41,973 nucleotides of DNA from an uncultured Clostridia bacterium (GTDB taxonomy: Bacteria > Bacillota > Clostridia > TANB77 > CAG-508), in assembly GCA_947626885.1 (NCBI GenBank), contig CANQTX010000016.1, positions 1 through 41,973 on the forward strand, given 5' to 3'. The notes under the pieces are model-generated. The model did not search any database. It was given only the letters and a program-made list of their open reading frames with translations, and was not told the DNA's origin. The position numbers and the translations under genes are program-made. This document shows, one piece after another, positions 24,769 through 33,102 of this stretch (position 1 is the stretch's first letter; each line of letters starts with the position of its first letter).

Positions 24769-25293
24769 ATGAATCATATAAAAAGAGTAGCAGTGATTGG
24801 GGCACCAGGATCTGGAAAAACAACATTATCTAATATCTTAAAAGATATTTATCAATTACCAGTTTTTAATATTGATAGAATTTATCAATTACCCAATTGG
24901 GTTATGCGTGATCCTAAAGAGCGCGATGCAATGATATTAGAGGAAACGAAAAAAGAAAAATGGATTATGGATGGCACTTTTATTGATACGTTAGAAGAAA
25001 GAGTGAAATGTGCTGATAAAATTATTTTTCTAGATTATTCTACCATCACTTTTTTAAAGGGGATTTTTCGTAGATTGATTAAAAACTATGGAAAAGAAAA
25101 ACCGGATATGCCTGGTTGTAAAGAAAAATTTGATATTAGCTTTATACTGTATGTTGCCACATATAATAAGAGAAGAAGAAAGTATATTATTGAAATTTTA
25201 AATCGATATAAACAAAAAGATATTTATATTTTTAAAAATCAAAAGCAATTAGCTCAATGGTTAACAGAAGAAAAAAAACAAATGAGTTGTTAA
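24769..25293 (+). CDS. FlaR/adenylate-kinase-like P-loop protein
   Basis: A 174-residue nucleotide-binding protein related to adenylate and shikimate kinases and to proteins annotated as DNA topology modulation protein FlaR. The Walker A is GAPGSGKTT (about residues 12-20). FNIDRIYQLPNW is the conserved substrate-side segment, followed by WIMDGTF (family signature) and a hydrophobic strand IIFLDYS. The substrate is not known. Start: GGAGAG before the ATG. The KtrB gene begins 23 bases after the stop. Confidence 0.8.
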   Translation: MNHIKRVAVIGAPGSGKTTLSNILKDIYQLPVFNIDRIYQLPNWVMRDPKERDAMILEETKKEKWIMDGTFIDTLEERVKCADKIIFLDYSTITFLKGIFRRLIKNYGKEKPDMPGCKEKFDISFILYVATYNKRRRKYIIEILNRYKQKDIYIFKNQKQLAQWLTEEKKQMSC

Positions 25294-25316
25294 AAGGCAC
25301 AGAAAAGGAAAAGGAA

Positions 25317-26606
25317 ATGTTAAAAAGAAAAAGAACATATTTTATACCAATGATAGGTTTTGCAGTCATTATTTTAATAGGTACTGCTATTTTAAGTTTA
25401 CCAATATGTAATTATCACAATATTTCTTTGAAAGATATTTTTTTTACAGCCACCTCTGCATTAACAACAACAGGTTTTACCAAACAACCCATTATAAGGC
25501 AATTTAATTTTTTAGGACAGTTGATTCTTGCTATTTTAATGGAAGTGGGAGCCATGGGGTTTATTATATTTATTTCTTACGCATGGAGTATTAGAGATAA
25601 AAAAATGAAAATGTCTGATATGGTGGTAATTAGTGATAATATAGCAGGTGATGGATATGGTGCTATTAAAGAACACTCTATTTTTATTGTGAAGTTAATG
25701 TTAAAAGTACAAGGCTTAGGTATATTTTTGTTAGCACTTGAGTTTATTCCATTATTAGGTTTTACAAAAGGATTATGGTACAGTATTTTTCATACTATTT
25801 CAGCATTTAGTAATACAGGATTTGATTTATTTACCGGTAATAGTTTTCTAGCGTTCCAATCCAATTTATATATACAAACAGTTCTTATTCTACTAATGTT
25901 TTTAGGTAGTATCGGAGTTTTTGTTATAGAAGATGTAAAAAATAATGGATTAAAGCGTTTTCATAAACTAAAATTACAAACGAAAATTGTATTACTGGTA
26001 ACAGCCATATTAATTATAGTACCAACTATATGTATGAAAATATTAGAACCTAATATAACATTGATGAATAGTTTATTTATGGCTATTACGAGTAGATCAA
26101 CTGGCTTTTCTGTTGTAGCTTTAGAAAGTTTTTCATTTGAAAGTAAAGTGATTCTGCTATTATTAATGTTTATTGGAGGATCTCCTATTTCAACTTCTGG
26201 AGGCGTCAAAACGGTTACTATTGCTATTGTAATTGCTACTATGATTGCTACTCTAAAAGGAAAAAATGAGACGATTATATTTTGGAGAAAAATATCAGAT
26301 GCCACAATAAAAAAAGCATTTACTATTTTAATGGTTTTTATATTGGTATTAACCATAACCAGTTTCATTGTTTCACATTCTAATCATATGGGTATGTTGA
26401 ATATTTTGTTTGAACATGTTTCAGCCATTACCAATACAGGATTATCTTTAGTCGATATGCAGGATTTTAATGGAATAGGGGAAGCAATACTCATATTTTT
26501 AATGTATATTGGAAGAGTAGGACCACTTTCTATGGTATTGGCTTTTGTAAGAGAAGACAAAAAAAATCAATATGTTGCATATCCAGAAGAAAATTTAATA
26601 TTATAA
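25317..26606 (+). CDS. ktrB: KtrB/TrkH-type potassium transporter subunit
   Basis: A 429-residue membrane pore of the Ktr/Trk potassium uptake system. Four M1-P-M2 repeats are visible, each with its selectivity-filter glycine: TTTGFTK, SNTGFDLF, RSTGFSVV and TNTGLSLV. The length fits KtrB rather than the longer TrkH. I choose the ATG at 25317, preceded by AAAAGGAAAAGG; an upstream in-frame ATG at 25257 would overlap the previous gene. The regulatory subunit follows 20 bases later. Confidence 0.92.
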   Translation: MLKRKRTYFIPMIGFAVIILIGTAILSLPICNYHNISLKDIFFTATSALTTTGFTKQPIIRQFNFLGQLILAILMEVGAMGFIIFISYAWSIRDKKMKMSDMVVISDNIAGDGYGAIKEHSIFIVKLMLKVQGLGIFLLALEFIPLLGFTKGLWYSIFHTISAFSNTGFDLFTGNSFLAFQSNLYIQTVLILLMFLGSIGVFVIEDVKNNGLKRFHKLKLQTKIVLLVTAILIIVPTICMKILEPNITLMNSLFMAITSRSTGFSVVALESFSFESKVILLLLMFIGGSPISTSGGVKTVTIAIVIATMIATLKGKNETIIFWRKISDATIKKAFTILMVFILVLTITSFIVSHSNHMGMLNILFEHVSAITNTGLSLVDMQDFNGIGEAILIFLMYIGRVGPLSMVLAFVREDKKNQYVAYPEENLIL

Positions 26607-26626
26607 GAAAAAGGAAGTAAATAATT

Positions 26627-27040
26627 ATGATGAATAAACAATGTGTGATTGTAGGATTAGGTAAATTTGGCATTAGTATTGCTAAAAAATTATCGGATGC
26701 AGATATAGAAGTATTAGCAATTGATAATGATATAAAAATAATAGAAAAAGTTAGTAAATATGTAACAAAAGCAATTTGTATTGACGTAACTTCACAGGAG
26801 GCATGGGAGAGTTTACCAATAAAACATTTTGATATTGGTGTTGTATGTTTTGGTGAGAATATCACGGCAAGCATTTTATCCTGTATGGCTTTACAAGAAG
26901 CAGGTGTGAAATATATTATTGCAAAGGCAGGAGATAGATTTCATAAACAAGTACTAGAAAAACTAAATATTAATGAAGTTGTGTTTCCTGAAGAATTTAT
27001 TGGAGAATTAACTGCTAAAAAAATTATAGCAATGGATTAG
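26627..27040 (+). CDS. ktrA: KtrA-like protein, RCK_N domain only
   Basis: A 137-residue cytoplasmic regulatory subunit of the potassium transporter. The Rossmann motif GLGKFG (about residues 9-14) and acidic residue in LAIDND bind NAD(H) or ATP/ADP, and the fold is complete through VVFPEEFIGE. It stops at AKKIIAMD, where full-length KtrA (about 220 residues) continues into the RCK_C domain that binds c-di-AMP. No continuation is found in any frame before the next gene, so the domain is missing rather than shifted out of frame. Start: the ATG pair at 26627/26630 after AAGGAAG. Confidence 0.88.
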   Translation: MMNKQCVIVGLGKFGISIAKKLSDADIEVLAIDNDIKIIEKVSKYVTKAICIDVTSQEAWESLPIKHFDIGVVCFGENITASILSCMALQEAGVKYIIAKAGDRFHKQVLEKLNINEVVFPEEFIGELTAKKIIAMD

Positions 27041-27085
27041 ATACAGTCCAAAAGATGGCTAATATGAAATTAAAGGAGAATAGAG

Positions 27086-27601
27086 ATGAGTGAAGGATTA
27101 GTAAATGCAATTTTAAATAGTTTCGGAGGGTTAGCAACTATTGCGTATGGAAAAGAAATATTAGTATTTATTATCTCGTTATTACCAATTTTAGAATTAA
27201 GAGGTGGACTTTTAGCAGCAGCATTACTAGGGTTAGAACCTATTCCAAGTTATGTCATTAGTATTGTAGGGAATATTCTTCCTGTACCATTTATCTTATT
27301 ATTAATTACAAAAATATTGGATAGAATGAGAAATAGCAAACATTTTAAAAGTGTGGCTAATTGGCTAGATACAAAAGTGGAGAAACATAAAGGACAAATA
27401 GAAAAGTATGGTTATTTTGGAATTGTATTGTTTGTAGGCATACCACTTCCTGGTACAGGGGCTTGGACGGGTTCTTTAATAGCTTCTGTGTTAAACATGA
27501 ATAGAAAAAAGACTTTTTTAGCTGTGTTAGTAGGTGTATTTTTAGCTAGTATTATTATGATGATTGTTTCTTTCGGCATTGTTTCTAATATCATTCAATA
27601 A
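27086..27601 (+). CDS. Small multi-drug export family membrane protein
   Basis: A 171-residue membrane protein of the Pfam family Sm_multidrug_ex. Typical features are LPILELRGGLLAAALLG near residue 30, a second hydrophobic region with GNILPVPFILLL, a basic cytoplasmic stretch (about 75-105), and VGIPLPGTGAWTGSLIAS. Two similar halves are visible, each with a re-entrant-like G/P-rich segment. The family name rests on limited experiments, so the substrate is open. Start: AAAGGAG before the ATG. It is the last gene before a strong terminator. Confidence 0.85.
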   Translation: MSEGLVNAILNSFGGLATIAYGKEILVFIISLLPILELRGGLLAAALLGLEPIPSYVISIVGNILPVPFILLLITKILDRMRNSKHFKSVANWLDTKVEKHKGQIEKYGYFGIVLFVGIPLPGTGAWTGSLIASVLNMNRKKTFLAVLVGVFLASIIMMIVSFGIVSNIIQ

Positions 27602-27640
27602 AAAAGACGTTTATGTGTTTTCATAAACGTCTTTTATGCT
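27601..27640. terminator. Bidirectional terminator
   Basis: AAAAGACGTTTATG (27602-27615) pairs perfectly with CATAAACGTCTTTT (27622-27635) around a 6-nt loop. A/T tracts on both sides allow it to serve the convergent genes at 27086-27601 and 27655-28197. Confidence 0.9.
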
Positions 27641-27654
27641 AATAATAATAGCGA

Positions 27655-28197
27655 TTATGTTTCTTGCTGTTTATGTAATTTAACAATTTGAGAAGCTACG
27701 TATTTGCTCCCGCTAGATCCAATTGCCATATATAAAGCTGTATCTCCAAAAAGAGAATCTTCATTTATATTTTTAGAACTATATTTTTTCCCAATAGCCA
27801 AAACCGTATTTAAAGTAGAATCATATAAATCACTAAAAAAATTTAAAGTTTCTTCTATGGAAGTTCTTTTGACTCTAATTTCAATAAGATGTTTAATATC
27901 TGCAATAGGAAGTGCTTGTTTTAAAGTACAAATAATAATTAAATATGCAATATGTTGTCTTGAATATTTTTTCTTGACAGGAGCTGGCATAATACCGTGC
28001 TTTACATAATTATTTATCATAGAATGTGTAATAATAGAAGTGTTTTCGTCTGTTATATGAAAAGATAGATATTTTTCCATTAAAGCAATAACTTGATCCA
28101 TATATAAATCTATTTCTGGGAGTTCATCCCAATAAGGTAACTTATGTTTAACAATTTTAAAATAATCTTCGAATTTTATTTCTTTTTTTTGACTCAT
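27655..28197 (-). CDS. DUF1836 HTH protein
   Basis: A 180-residue protein of the DUF1836 family, with a MerR-like helix-turn-helix in the N-terminal half. The recognisable segments are LPYWDELPEIDLYMDQVI, ITHSMINNYVKHGIMP (the winged-helix core with VKHG.MP) and YSRQHIAYLIII. The C-terminal half is alpha-helical and without known function. It is divergent from the acyl-CoA synthetase gene, whose promoter lies in the shared intergenic region. Start: AGAGAGGG before the ATG. Confidence 0.85.
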   Translation of the reverse strand: MSQKKEIKFEDYFKIVKHKLPYWDELPEIDLYMDQVIALMEKYLSFHITDENTSIITHSMINNYVKHGIMPAPVKKKYSRQHIAYLIIICTLKQALPIADIKHLIEIRVKRTSIEETLNFFSDLYDSTLNTVLAIGKKYSSKNINEDSLFGDTALYMAIGSSGSKYVASQIVKLHKQQET

Positions 28198-28293
28198 AAA
28201 TCCCTCTCTTTTTTATTTTGATACGAGGTAATATTCCTCTCATTTGCTTTATCATAACACAAAAATAAGGAAAATTCAATATCATAAAATAAT

Positions 28294-28322
28294 TTGACAA
28301 TGTGTACAATATAATATATAAT
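28294..28322 (+). promoter_or_regulatory. Consensus sigma-A promoter for the acyl-CoA synthetase gene
   Basis: TTGACA (28294-28299), 17-bp spacer and TATAAT (28317-28322), a full consensus match. Transcription would start near 28329, 26 nt before the ATG. Confidence 0.85.
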
Positions 28323-28354
28323 GGTTTCGAAGACTAGATAAAGAGGTATTTAAT

Positions 28355-30085
28355 ATGAAAAAAGATGAAGTTTTTTTTGAATATCCTGTATATAATAATA
28401 TTAAAGATATTATATATGATGCTGCTAAAAAATATCCTAACAATATTGTTTTTCGATTAAAGGAAAAGAAAGGTGAAGAAATACAGTATAAAGATATAAC
28501 CTACACACAATTTTTAGAAGAGGTTAATGCCTTAGGAACATCTTTATTCCATTTAGGACTAAAGGGGAAAAAAATTGCTATTATTGCTAAGAATAGGTAT
28601 GAATGGGTTTTAAGTTATATAAGTATTTTATTGGGTGGAATGATAGCTGTTCCGTTAGATAAAGGTCTAACAGAAGTAGAAATAGAAAATTCTTTAGTAA
28701 GAAGTAAAGCCGATGCTATTATTTTTGAAGATAAATTGGGAACATTGATTCAAAAAATTCGAGAAGAAGGGAAAACAAATATAAAGGAATATATTTGTAT
28801 GGATTGTACAAAAGAATTTTCATCTATAGAGGAATTAAAAGAAAAAGGAAGACAATTATTAGAAGAGGGGAATCAAAAATATATACAAGCAGAAATTGAG
28901 GATAAAGCACTGGCCTGTTTAGTATTTACTTCGGGAACAACCTCAACTTCTAAAATTGTTATGTTATCTCAGTATAATATTGCAAGAAATATGAGTGATA
29001 TGCATTTGGTAGAAGATTTTAGAAGCACGGATGTTAATCTTGCTTTTTTACCGTTGCATCATACTTTTGGTTCTACAGGACAATTGATTATGTTAAGTAC
29101 AGGAATTATGACAGTATTTCCAGATGGATTAAGATATATTGCTCAAAATTTAAAAGAATATCATGTCACTTTTTTTGTGGGAGTGCCACTATTAATTGAA
29201 AATATATATCATAAACTAAACCAAGAAATTGAGAAACAAGGAAAAACGAAAATGATTCAGATAGCAAAAATTTTTACCAATTTCTTGTTAAAATTGCATA
29301 TAGACATTCGAAGAAAAGTTTTTAAACCTCTTATTGATCAATTAGGTGGTTTACGATTTATTATTAGTGGAGCAGCAGGACTAGATAAAGAAGTAGAAAA
29401 AGGATTTAATGAATTAGGTATTTTAACATTGCAAGGTTATGGGTTAACAGAAGCATCTCCTGTTGTATCTGCAGAAAATTGTAAATATAAAAACTATGGT
29501 TCTATTGGTTTTCCTATGAAAAATGTAGAAGTGAAAATCATTGATAAAAATAAAGAAGGTATTGGAGAATTGGTTGTAAAAGGTCCTAATATTATGATGG
29601 GATATTATGAAGATGAAGAAGGAACTAAGGAAGTATTGAAAGATGGGTGGTTATATACAGGTGACTTAGCGTATATAGATCCAGAAGGGTATATCTTTTT
29701 GACAGGGAGAAAGAAAAATGTTATTGTGTTAAAAAACGGAAAAAATATTTATCCTGAAGAAATAGAGTTTTTAATTAATAAATTACCGATTGTAAAAGAA
29801 TGTATGGTATTTGGACTTCCCAAAGGAGATGATTTACTGTTATCTGTAAAAATACAATACGATGAAGAATATGTAGCGCAGCAATATCCTAATATGGATG
29901 AAAAAGCACTAGAAAAGTTGATCTGGGAAGAAGTAAAAAAGATTAATAAAACATTACCTACCTATAAATATATTAAACATTTGATTGTAACCAAAGAAGA
30001 TTTTATTAAAACAACCACTGCAAAAATAAAGAGACATAAAGAACTAGAAAAAATATTAGGAATGAATATATTATCTGAGAGATAG
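28355..30085 (+). CDS. Long-chain acyl-CoA synthetase (AMP-forming)
   Basis: A 576-residue ANL-superfamily ligase activating fatty acids to acyl-CoA through an acyl-AMP. The P-loop-like motif is FTSGTTSTSKIVMLS (about 192-206), the acyl/aromatic motif is GYGLTEASPVV, and the hinge region reads YTGDLAYIDPEGYIFLTGR. The C-terminal catalytic lysine is in TTTAKIKR near the end. The length matches FadD-type enzymes. It lacks an acyl-carrier or membrane domain. Start: AAAGAGG before the ATG. It probably feeds exogenous fatty acids into lipids, since no beta-oxidation genes are near. Confidence 0.9.
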   Translation: MKKDEVFFEYPVYNNIKDIIYDAAKKYPNNIVFRLKEKKGEEIQYKDITYTQFLEEVNALGTSLFHLGLKGKKIAIIAKNRYEWVLSYISILLGGMIAVPLDKGLTEVEIENSLVRSKADAIIFEDKLGTLIQKIREEGKTNIKEYICMDCTKEFSSIEELKEKGRQLLEEGNQKYIQAEIEDKALACLVFTSGTTSTSKIVMLSQYNIARNMSDMHLVEDFRSTDVNLAFLPLHHTFGSTGQLIMLSTGIMTVFPDGLRYIAQNLKEYHVTFFVGVPLLIENIYHKLNQEIEKQGKTKMIQIAKIFTNFLLKLHIDIRRKVFKPLIDQLGGLRFIISGAAGLDKEVEKGFNELGILTLQGYGLTEASPVVSAENCKYKNYGSIGFPMKNVEVKIIDKNKEGIGELVVKGPNIMMGYYEDEEGTKEVLKDGWLYTGDLAYIDPEGYIFLTGRKKNVIVLKNGKNIYPEEIEFLINKLPIVKECMVFGLPKGDDLLLSVKIQYDEEYVAQQYPNMDEKALEKLIWEEVKKINKTLPTYKYIKHLIVTKEDFIKTTTAKIKRHKELEKILGMNILSER

Positions 30086-30137
30086 AAATTTACTTTATAC
30101 TTTATTTTACACTATCTAAAAATTAATAAAAGGAAAG

Positions 30138-30162
30138 GCTGTTGGCAAAATTTGCCAACAGC
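30138..30162 (-). terminator. Terminator of the WG-repeat gene
   Basis: GCTGTTGGCAAA and TTTGCCAACAGC form a near-perfect 25-base palindrome. On the minus strand it follows the WG-repeat stop and is followed by CTTTCCTTTTATT. Its GC content matches the foreign-looking gene rather than the neighbours. Confidence 0.6.
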
Positions 30163-30170
30163 TAAAGATT

Positions 30171-31394
30171 CTATTGCTTGGGTTTCCGTATGACTTCCCA
30201 GCCACCCTTTTTTCTTGTTTTTACAAATGCGCATCCCTCATGGAATTCACACGCATCCTGATAAATCAAAGGAATGACCAGCTGACCGGTCTTATCAATG
30301 TAGCCGTAACGATTATTATAACCAAGAACAACAGCAAGACCATCGTGAAAATCAGATGCATACTTATATTTCGTAGGCACAATCTCAGTACCGTTTTTGT
30401 TGATAAAGCCGTAGTTGTACTCACTGTCACATACAACTGCACATCCTTCTTTAAAGTTGCCAATATACAAATAGTATTTGTCCAAAGGAAATTCCTTGCC
30501 GGTTTTGTCTATCAGGTAATAAGCATAATCTCTACTGACTATTGCAACTCCATCAGAGAAGTTGCTAGCTTCATAATATTTACAAGGGATAATTTCCCGG
30601 CCATGTTTATCGATAAAACCGTAGTTTCCGTTGATAGAATTTCTCACACGGGCAAGTCCTTCACTAAAATTAGATGCGTCATAAAACTGACATTCTATAA
30701 TTTCTGTTCCAGACTGGTCGATAAAACCGTAGTTTCCGTTGATAGAATTTCTCACACGGGCAAGTCCTTCACTAAAATTAGATGCGTCATAAAACTGACA
30801 TTCTATAATTTCTGTTCCAGACTGGTCGATAAAACCGTAGTTTCCGTTGATAGAATTTCTCACACGGGCAAGTCCTTCACTAAAATTAGACGCGTCATAA
30901 AACTGACATTCTATAATTTCTGTTCCAGACTGGTCGATGAAACCGTAGTTTCCGTTGATAGAATTTCTCACACAGGCGAGCCCTTCTTTAAAATTACCAA
31001 CAACGTCATACTTGTCCAAAGAAATTTCATTTCCTTCGTGAGAGAGTAACCAATAAGTATTATTTTGATCAGTCACTACTGCAGCTCCCTCAGAAAAGTT
31101 TTCTGCAGGAGTATACTTAAAGCGAAATACATGCTTTTGCTTGTCAATATAACCATAACTCTCACCTTCTTCTAAGACAGAGAGACCTTCTGAAAAAAGG
31201 TAACCCTGCTCAGCTACATATTTTTCATGAAGACTCAATGCCTCCTGAAGATCCGATGTCAAACGATTATTAAGCTGAGAGAATATGAATGCGAGTATTA
31301 TGGCCATTATGAATATACCTATGTCCATAAATATGGATGGAAACGGTACAGACCACATTAACCGCTTTAACTTTTTTAACTGCTTTTTTTTCAT
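30171..31394 (-). CDS. WG-repeat membrane-anchored protein
   Basis: A 407-residue protein with one membrane segment (about 20-40) and then a long array of WG-type repeats of about 36 residues, each with a GYIDK or GFIDQ-like core, an IIP/IIE strand and a NFSEGLA segment. Such repeats form beta-rich ligand-binding solenoids; the ligand is unknown. Three central repeats are almost identical in DNA. Hand counts of three 60-base lines gave 42-45% GC, against 23-37% in neighbouring lines, and it has its own promoter and terminator. This suggests lateral acquisition as a cassette. Start: GAGGAGG before the ATG. Confidence 0.85.
   Translation of the reverse strand: MKKKQLKKLKRLMWSVPFPSIFMDIGIFIMAIILAFIFSQLNNRLTSDLQEALSLHEKYVAEQGYLFSEGLSVLEEGESYGYIDKQKHVFRFKYTPAENFSEGAAVVTDQNNTYWLLSHEGNEISLDKYDVVGNFKEGLACVRNSINGNYGFIDQSGTEIIECQFYDASNFSEGLARVRNSINGNYGFIDQSGTEIIECQFYDASNFSEGLARVRNSINGNYGFIDQSGTEIIECQFYDASNFSEGLARVRNSINGNYGFIDKHGREIIPCKYYEASNFSDGVAIVSRDYAYYLIDKTGKEFPLDKYYLYIGNFKEGCAVVCDSEYNYGFINKNGTEIVPTKYKYASDFHDGLAVVLGYNNRYGYIDKTGQLVIPLIYQDACEFHEGCAFVKTRKKGGWEVIRKPKQ
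30621..30972. repeat. 108-bp tandem repeats inside the WG gene
   Basis: GTAGTTTCCGTTGATAGAA starts at 30621, 30729, 30837 and 30945, an exact period of 108 bp (36 codons). The three full units differ at only a few bases and the fourth runs about 28 bases before diverging. The near identity implies recent duplication and potential for copy-number change by slippage or recombination. Confidence 0.95.
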
Positions 31395-31933
31395 AATAAT
31401 TGCCTCCTCATATTGTTTTTTTATATTAAACTCAAGTTTTAAAAAAGAATCAGTATTCTCTTTATAAATTTTTACTCAACCTCCTATAAATTATTTGAGA
31501 ATAGAACCTTTTCTAATAAAACTATATATATATATTTTAACATATTCTTTTTTTTGTGTCAAAAATTCGTATTTCAATATGTTGAGTTTTCTTATTAAAA
31601 CATTTTCATTTTTTAGTGTTTTAGTATTTGTTATTTTATATTTTTTGTGCAACCAACTATATTGATTTTATATCATGAAAAGATTTTATTCTATTACAAA
31701 GCTGAAGACTTCTTTACTATTAGTATATTTCGAAGTATCTATACAAAATTGAAATTCATAAAAAATTAATATTTTTTTCTATAAAAAATAGAAAATTAGA
31801 TATATAATGTATTTGAAAAATGAAAATAAAAAATAACTTATTCGAAAAACTCTAAAATAAAAGAATGAGTACAAGAATATTGCAAAATAGAAATTATTTT
31901 GACAAATTTACAAAGAAAGGAACAAGATAGAAG
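31395..31933. other. 539-bp AT-rich intergenic region
   Basis: No gene seen. It contains the minus-strand promoter of the WG gene and a leader of some 130 nt. In that leader there is a spare AGGAGG on the minus strand (31483-31478) followed by TTG and an immediate stop. The right half, toward the glycosyltransferase gene, is very AT-rich. A TTGACA at 31899-31904 on the plus strand has no room for a -10 before the gene. Confidence 0.5.
31534..31562 (-). promoter_or_regulatory. Promoter of the WG-repeat gene
   Basis: On the minus strand, TTGACA (31562-31557), a 17-bp spacer, and TAAAAT (31539-31534). Confidence 0.6.
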
Positions 31934-32629
31934 ATGAAGAAACTCATTAAAAGAGTACTATTATTATTGCTAGTATGTGGTATTATTCTTGGTTCAATAG
32001 CTACGTATCAAGGTTACAAAGTATATGAAAAAGCATTAAATGAAATGAGTGTAAAAGATAAAGTAGTAGAAATTAAAGAAGAAAAGACAAACTATAAAAC
32101 AATAGACGAATTGCCACAAGATTATGTAAATGCTGTTATAGCAGTTGAAGATAGAAGGTTTTACACACATAATGGGATTGATATGATTTCTATTTTAAGA
32201 GCTATCATGAAAGATATACAATCAATGGAATTAATAGAAGGCGGTAGTACAATTACACAGCAGTTAGCGAAAAATATTTATTTTACCCAAAAAAAAGAAT
32301 TAACTAGAAAAATTGCTGAAATTTTTATGGCATTTGAAATTGAAAGAAATTGCACGAAAGATGAGATATTTGAGTTGTATGTAAATACAAGTTATTTTGG
32401 TGATGGTTATTATTGTGTAGGAGATGCTGCCGAAGGGTATTTTGATAAAGAGCCAAAAGATATGGACTTATATGAAAGTACATTGTTAGCAGGAATTCCT
32501 AATGCACCGTCCGTTTATGCACCAACCAAAAATCCAGAAATAGCAAAACAAAGACAAGCTCAAGTATTAAAAAAAATGGTAAAATATAAATATTTAACGC
32601 AGTCAGAAGCAGATGAAATTTTAAAATAA
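31934..32629 (+). CDS. mtgA: Monofunctional peptidoglycan glycosyltransferase (GT51)
   Basis: A 231-residue enzyme polymerising lipid II into glycan strands. An N-terminal membrane anchor (about 6-26) is followed by one GT51 domain with EDRRFYTHNGID (catalytic Glu), GGSTITQQLAKN, and the RKIAEIFMAFEIE segment. There is no transpeptidase domain, so it resembles MtgA or a stand-alone GT domain of class A PBPs. Start: AAAGGA 13 bases before the ATG. The gene seems to be transcribed alone, ahead of the V-ATPase operon. Confidence 0.93.
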   Translation: MKKLIKRVLLLLLVCGIILGSIATYQGYKVYEKALNEMSVKDKVVEIKEEKTNYKTIDELPQDYVNAVIAVEDRRFYTHNGIDMISILRAIMKDIQSMELIEGGSTITQQLAKNIYFTQKKELTRKIAEIFMAFEIERNCTKDEIFELYVNTSYFGDGYYCVGDAAEGYFDKEPKDMDLYESTLLAGIPNAPSVYAPTKNPEIAKQRQAQVLKKMVKYKYLTQSEADEILK

Positions 32630-32727
32630 TGTGTGTATAGGAATCATAAAAATTTATTCAATATTACAATAATCTGTACCCCAAATGGATACAATAGAAA
32701 GAAAGTGTAAAATATGTATATAGTATA

Positions 32728-32756
32728 TTGCATAAATTTGGTGTTAGCGATATGAT
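32728..32756 (+). promoter_or_regulatory. Probable promoter of the V-ATPase operon
   Basis: TTGCAT (32728-32733), 17-bp spacer, TATGAT (32751-32756). Transcription near 32763 would leave about 20 nt before the TTG start at 32785, just enough for the AAGAGGTG ribosome-binding site. Confidence 0.45.
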
Positions 32757-32784
32757 AATATTATAAAGGATAAGAGGTGTTACT

Positions 32785-33099
32785 TTGGAAGAAATTATTA
32801 ATAAAATTGTTGCGATTGATAATCAAGCGAAAAGTATTTGGAATATACAAAAACAAAAAGAAAAAAACATGGAAGAGCAAATTGAAAGAGAATTTCAAGG
32901 AAAAAAAATAGAGATTGATAAAATATATCAAAAAGAAATTACCAAAGAAAATCAAAAATATGAAATAATGTTACAGAGAAAGAAAGAAGAGATTGATATA
33001 AGCATACAAGAAAAATTGCAAGAAATAGAAAAGCATTATCATGAGCAAGAAGAAACAATCATACAGCAAATGATTGATAAGATGAAAGAGGAGGCGTAA
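32785..33099 (+). CDS. ntpF: V/A-type ATPase peripheral-stalk subunit (G/H, NtpF-like)
   Basis: A 104-residue protein that is almost wholly one charged coiled coil. It is the expected size and position of the peripheral-stalk subunit that pairs with subunit E to hold the stator. The identification rests on context and coiled-coil character, since the family is poorly conserved. Start: TTG at 32785, six bases after AAGAGGTG. The next gene begins three bases after its stop. Confidence 0.75.
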   Translation: MEEIINKIVAIDNQAKSIWNIQKQKEKNMEEQIEREFQGKKIEIDKIYQKEITKENQKYEIMLQRKKEEIDISIQEKLQEIEKHYHEQEETIIQQMIDKMKEEA

Positions 33100-33102
33100 T
33101 AG

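Noticed and set aside
28225..28239. GAGG-N7-CCTC palindrome upstream of the DUF1836 gene
   Set aside because: Short and imperfect; no supporting context for an operator.
30621..30972. CRISPR-like repeat array
   Set aside because: The 108-bp units have no spacers and lie in frame inside the WG-repeat coding sequence.
31899..31904. TTGACA upstream of the glycosyltransferase gene
   Set aside because: A -10 at 17 bp would fall at 31922-31927, which reads ACAAGA, and too little leader would remain.
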